A program made the translations under genes and the position numbers. DNA of 64,000 bases. Origin: Asinibacterium sp. OR53 (GTDB lineage: Bacteria; Bacteroidota; Bacteroidia; Chitinophagales; Chitinophagaceae). The stretch is from positions 3,257,220 to 3,321,219 of the forward strand of contig NZ_KI911562.1 in the NCBI RefSeq assembly GCF_000515315.1. Reading direction: 5' to 3'. Shown one piece after another: positions 62,966-64,000 of this stretch. The notes under the pieces were generated by a model that did no database searches, had not been told where the DNA came from, and was given only the letters and a program-made list of their open reading frames with translations. Numbering within the stretch: the first letter of the stretch is position 1; each line of letters opens with the position of its first letter.

Positions 62966-64000
62966 ATGCGTCTTTTTTCCCCACGTAATAATCAATTATT
63001 ATACTTCGGGCACCTTATCGGTTTATGTTGTTTCATTTGTACCATTGCTACAGCCCAGGATCAAAAGCCGCTTCCTGCAGATAGTTTTCCCAGGGTACAT
63101 CTTTTACAGGAAGTAGTAGTAACCGCGTCGCGCATATCGGAAAAAATATTAACGGCGCCAGTGAGTGTCTCCAAACTTTCAAATGCACAGGTGCAGCAAT
63201 CACCGGCTGTTTCTTTTTACGATGCGATCGGCAACATGAAAGGGGTGCAACTCATCATTCCCAGTATGGGATTTAAAGTGTTGAACACAAGAGGGTTTTC
63301 CAATACCACCAATGTGCGTTTTGTGCAATTGGTAGACAATATAGATAACCAGTCGCCACATATCGGTGCGCCCATTGCCAATGTATTGTGCCCCGGCGAG
63401 CTGGACATTGATCATATAGAGATCATCCAGGGCGTAGCATCCGCGCTTTATGGGATGAATGCTACTAACGGACTACTCAATATCAACACCAAAGATCCGT
63501 TCACTGCACCGGGACTGAGCTTTCAACAACAGACAGGAATGAATCATATCGGCGACCCCAATCATATACCGGCTCAACTGTTCAACGAATCGCAGATACG
63601 ATGGGCAAAATCATGGGCAGGCAAATGGGCTTTCAAACTCAATGCAGGGTGGATGCAGGGTTATGACTGGATTGCCGACAACCGGAACGATCTTAATCCG
63701 AATGCTAACCAGACTACTCGCCTGCTGGGCAATGACAACCCTGCTTATGACCCTGTCAATGGTTATGGCAACGAATCGCCCAACCAGAAAACACTGGCCC
63801 TTGGCGGCAAGAACTATGTAGTGGCCAGAACTGGTTATTTTGAAAAAGAGGTGACGGATTATCACCTGCGCAACTGGAAGGGCGATGCATCGTTGTACTA
63901 CAAACCGAACGATCATACCCTGTTCACCTATACTTACCGGGGCGCTTTATTGAATAATGTATACCAACGATCCAACCGGTTCAGGCTGGAAGACTATTCA
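62966..64000 (+). CDS. TonB-dependent receptor (5' part, cut by window end)
   Basis: Open frame of 345 codons from the ATG at 62966 without stop to the window end. Signal peptide (about 1-31, ending ATAQD) is followed directly by a TonB-box-like LLQEVVVTASR and a plug domain (DNIDNQSPHIGAPIANV, then IEIIQGVASALYGMNAT), and the first barrel strands. Unlike the first receptor it has no carboxypeptidase-like N-terminal domain. The substrate cannot be inferred here; what follows lies outside the window. Confidence 0.85.
   Translation, partial: MRLFSPRNNQLLYFGHLIGLCCFICTIATAQDQKPLPADSFPRVHLLQEVVVTASRISEKILTAPVSVSKLSNAQVQQSPAVSFYDAIGNMKGVQLIIPSMGFKVLNTRGFSNTTNVRFVQLVDNIDNQSPHIGAPIANVLCPGELDIDHIEIIQGVASALYGMNATNGLLNINTKDPFTAPGLSFQQQTGMNHIGDPNHIPAQLFNESQIRWAKSWAGKWAFKLNAGWMQGYDWIADNRNDLNPNANQTTRLLGNDNPAYDPVNGYGNESPNQKTLALGGKNYVVARTGYFEKEVTDYHLRNWKGDASLYYKPNDHTLFTYTYRGALLNNVYQRSNRFRLEDYS

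Noticed and set aside
1..64000. tRNA, rRNA, CRISPR array, integrase or prophage
   Set aside because: I scanned the intergenic gaps by eye and saw no such gene or array; a tRNA or CRISPR program run would settle this.

Overview
The window is a 64 kb chromosomal segment from a member of the Bacteroidota, most likely the family Chitinophagaceae. This is inferred from TonB-dependent receptors with an N-terminal carboxypeptidase-regulatory-like domain, GLPGLI, DUF4270, GSCFA and DUF2807 proteins, LytS/LytT-type regulators, TAnnTTTG promoter boxes, scarce Shine-Dalgarno sites and moderate GC. Coding density is very high and I found no rRNA, tRNA or CRISPR array. Most of the window is ordinary core genome, with a few accessory spots.

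Layout. 137-5247: a haem/iron-complex uptake operon (TonB receptor, lipoprotein binding protein, FecCD-type permease, ATPase). 5244-14032: a membrane protein, a penicillin-acylase-type Ntn hydrolase, bioF, miaE, a GSCFA protein, a zeta-toxin-like kinase with a 50-residue partner gene, an HMG-CoA lyase, rlmB and a NUDIX hydrolase. 14096-17714: metK, a DUF4270 lipoprotein and a one-domain glycogen-synthase-like protein. 17820-24444: panC, panD, a YbhN-type membrane protein, rfaE2, ppk1-ppx and panB, combining pantothenate, heptose and polyphosphate metabolism. 24520-26304: a LytS/LytT two-component pair whose kinase has an N-terminal frameshift at a T8 tract. 26470-31753: an ALDH7-type dehydrogenase, a Tat-exported DsrE-like protein next to a TsdA-like dihaem cytochrome, and a UbiD-type decarboxylase.

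31771-35660: eukaryote-like class Ia ribonucleotide reductase genes nrdB-nrdA, preceded by a clear cobalamin riboswitch and accompanied by two hairpin elements sharing a CGTCATCC core. 35756-41040: a polytopic membrane protein, a SusA-like amylase with an MFS sugar transporter, a small membrane protein and an isolated ORF6N-domain gene. 41040-48651: smc, ftsE, purM, ribF and holA. 48811-53661: a coiled-coil membrane protein, a sensor kinase, a DUF2807 protein and glgB. 53843-59619: an outer-membrane beta-barrel receptor with its GLPGLI partner, pdxJ and a GH29 fucosidase. 59624-64000: a DUF6600-like lipoprotein, mgtE, purE and the start of another TonB receptor cut by the window end.

The observations most worth following are the B12 riboswitch in front of a B12-independent reductase, the DsrE-like/TsdA-like pair, the T8 frameshift in the LytS kinase, the zeta-like kinase with its tiny partner, the degenerate single-domain glycogen synthase, and promoter -7 boxes lying only 3-4 nt from start codons.
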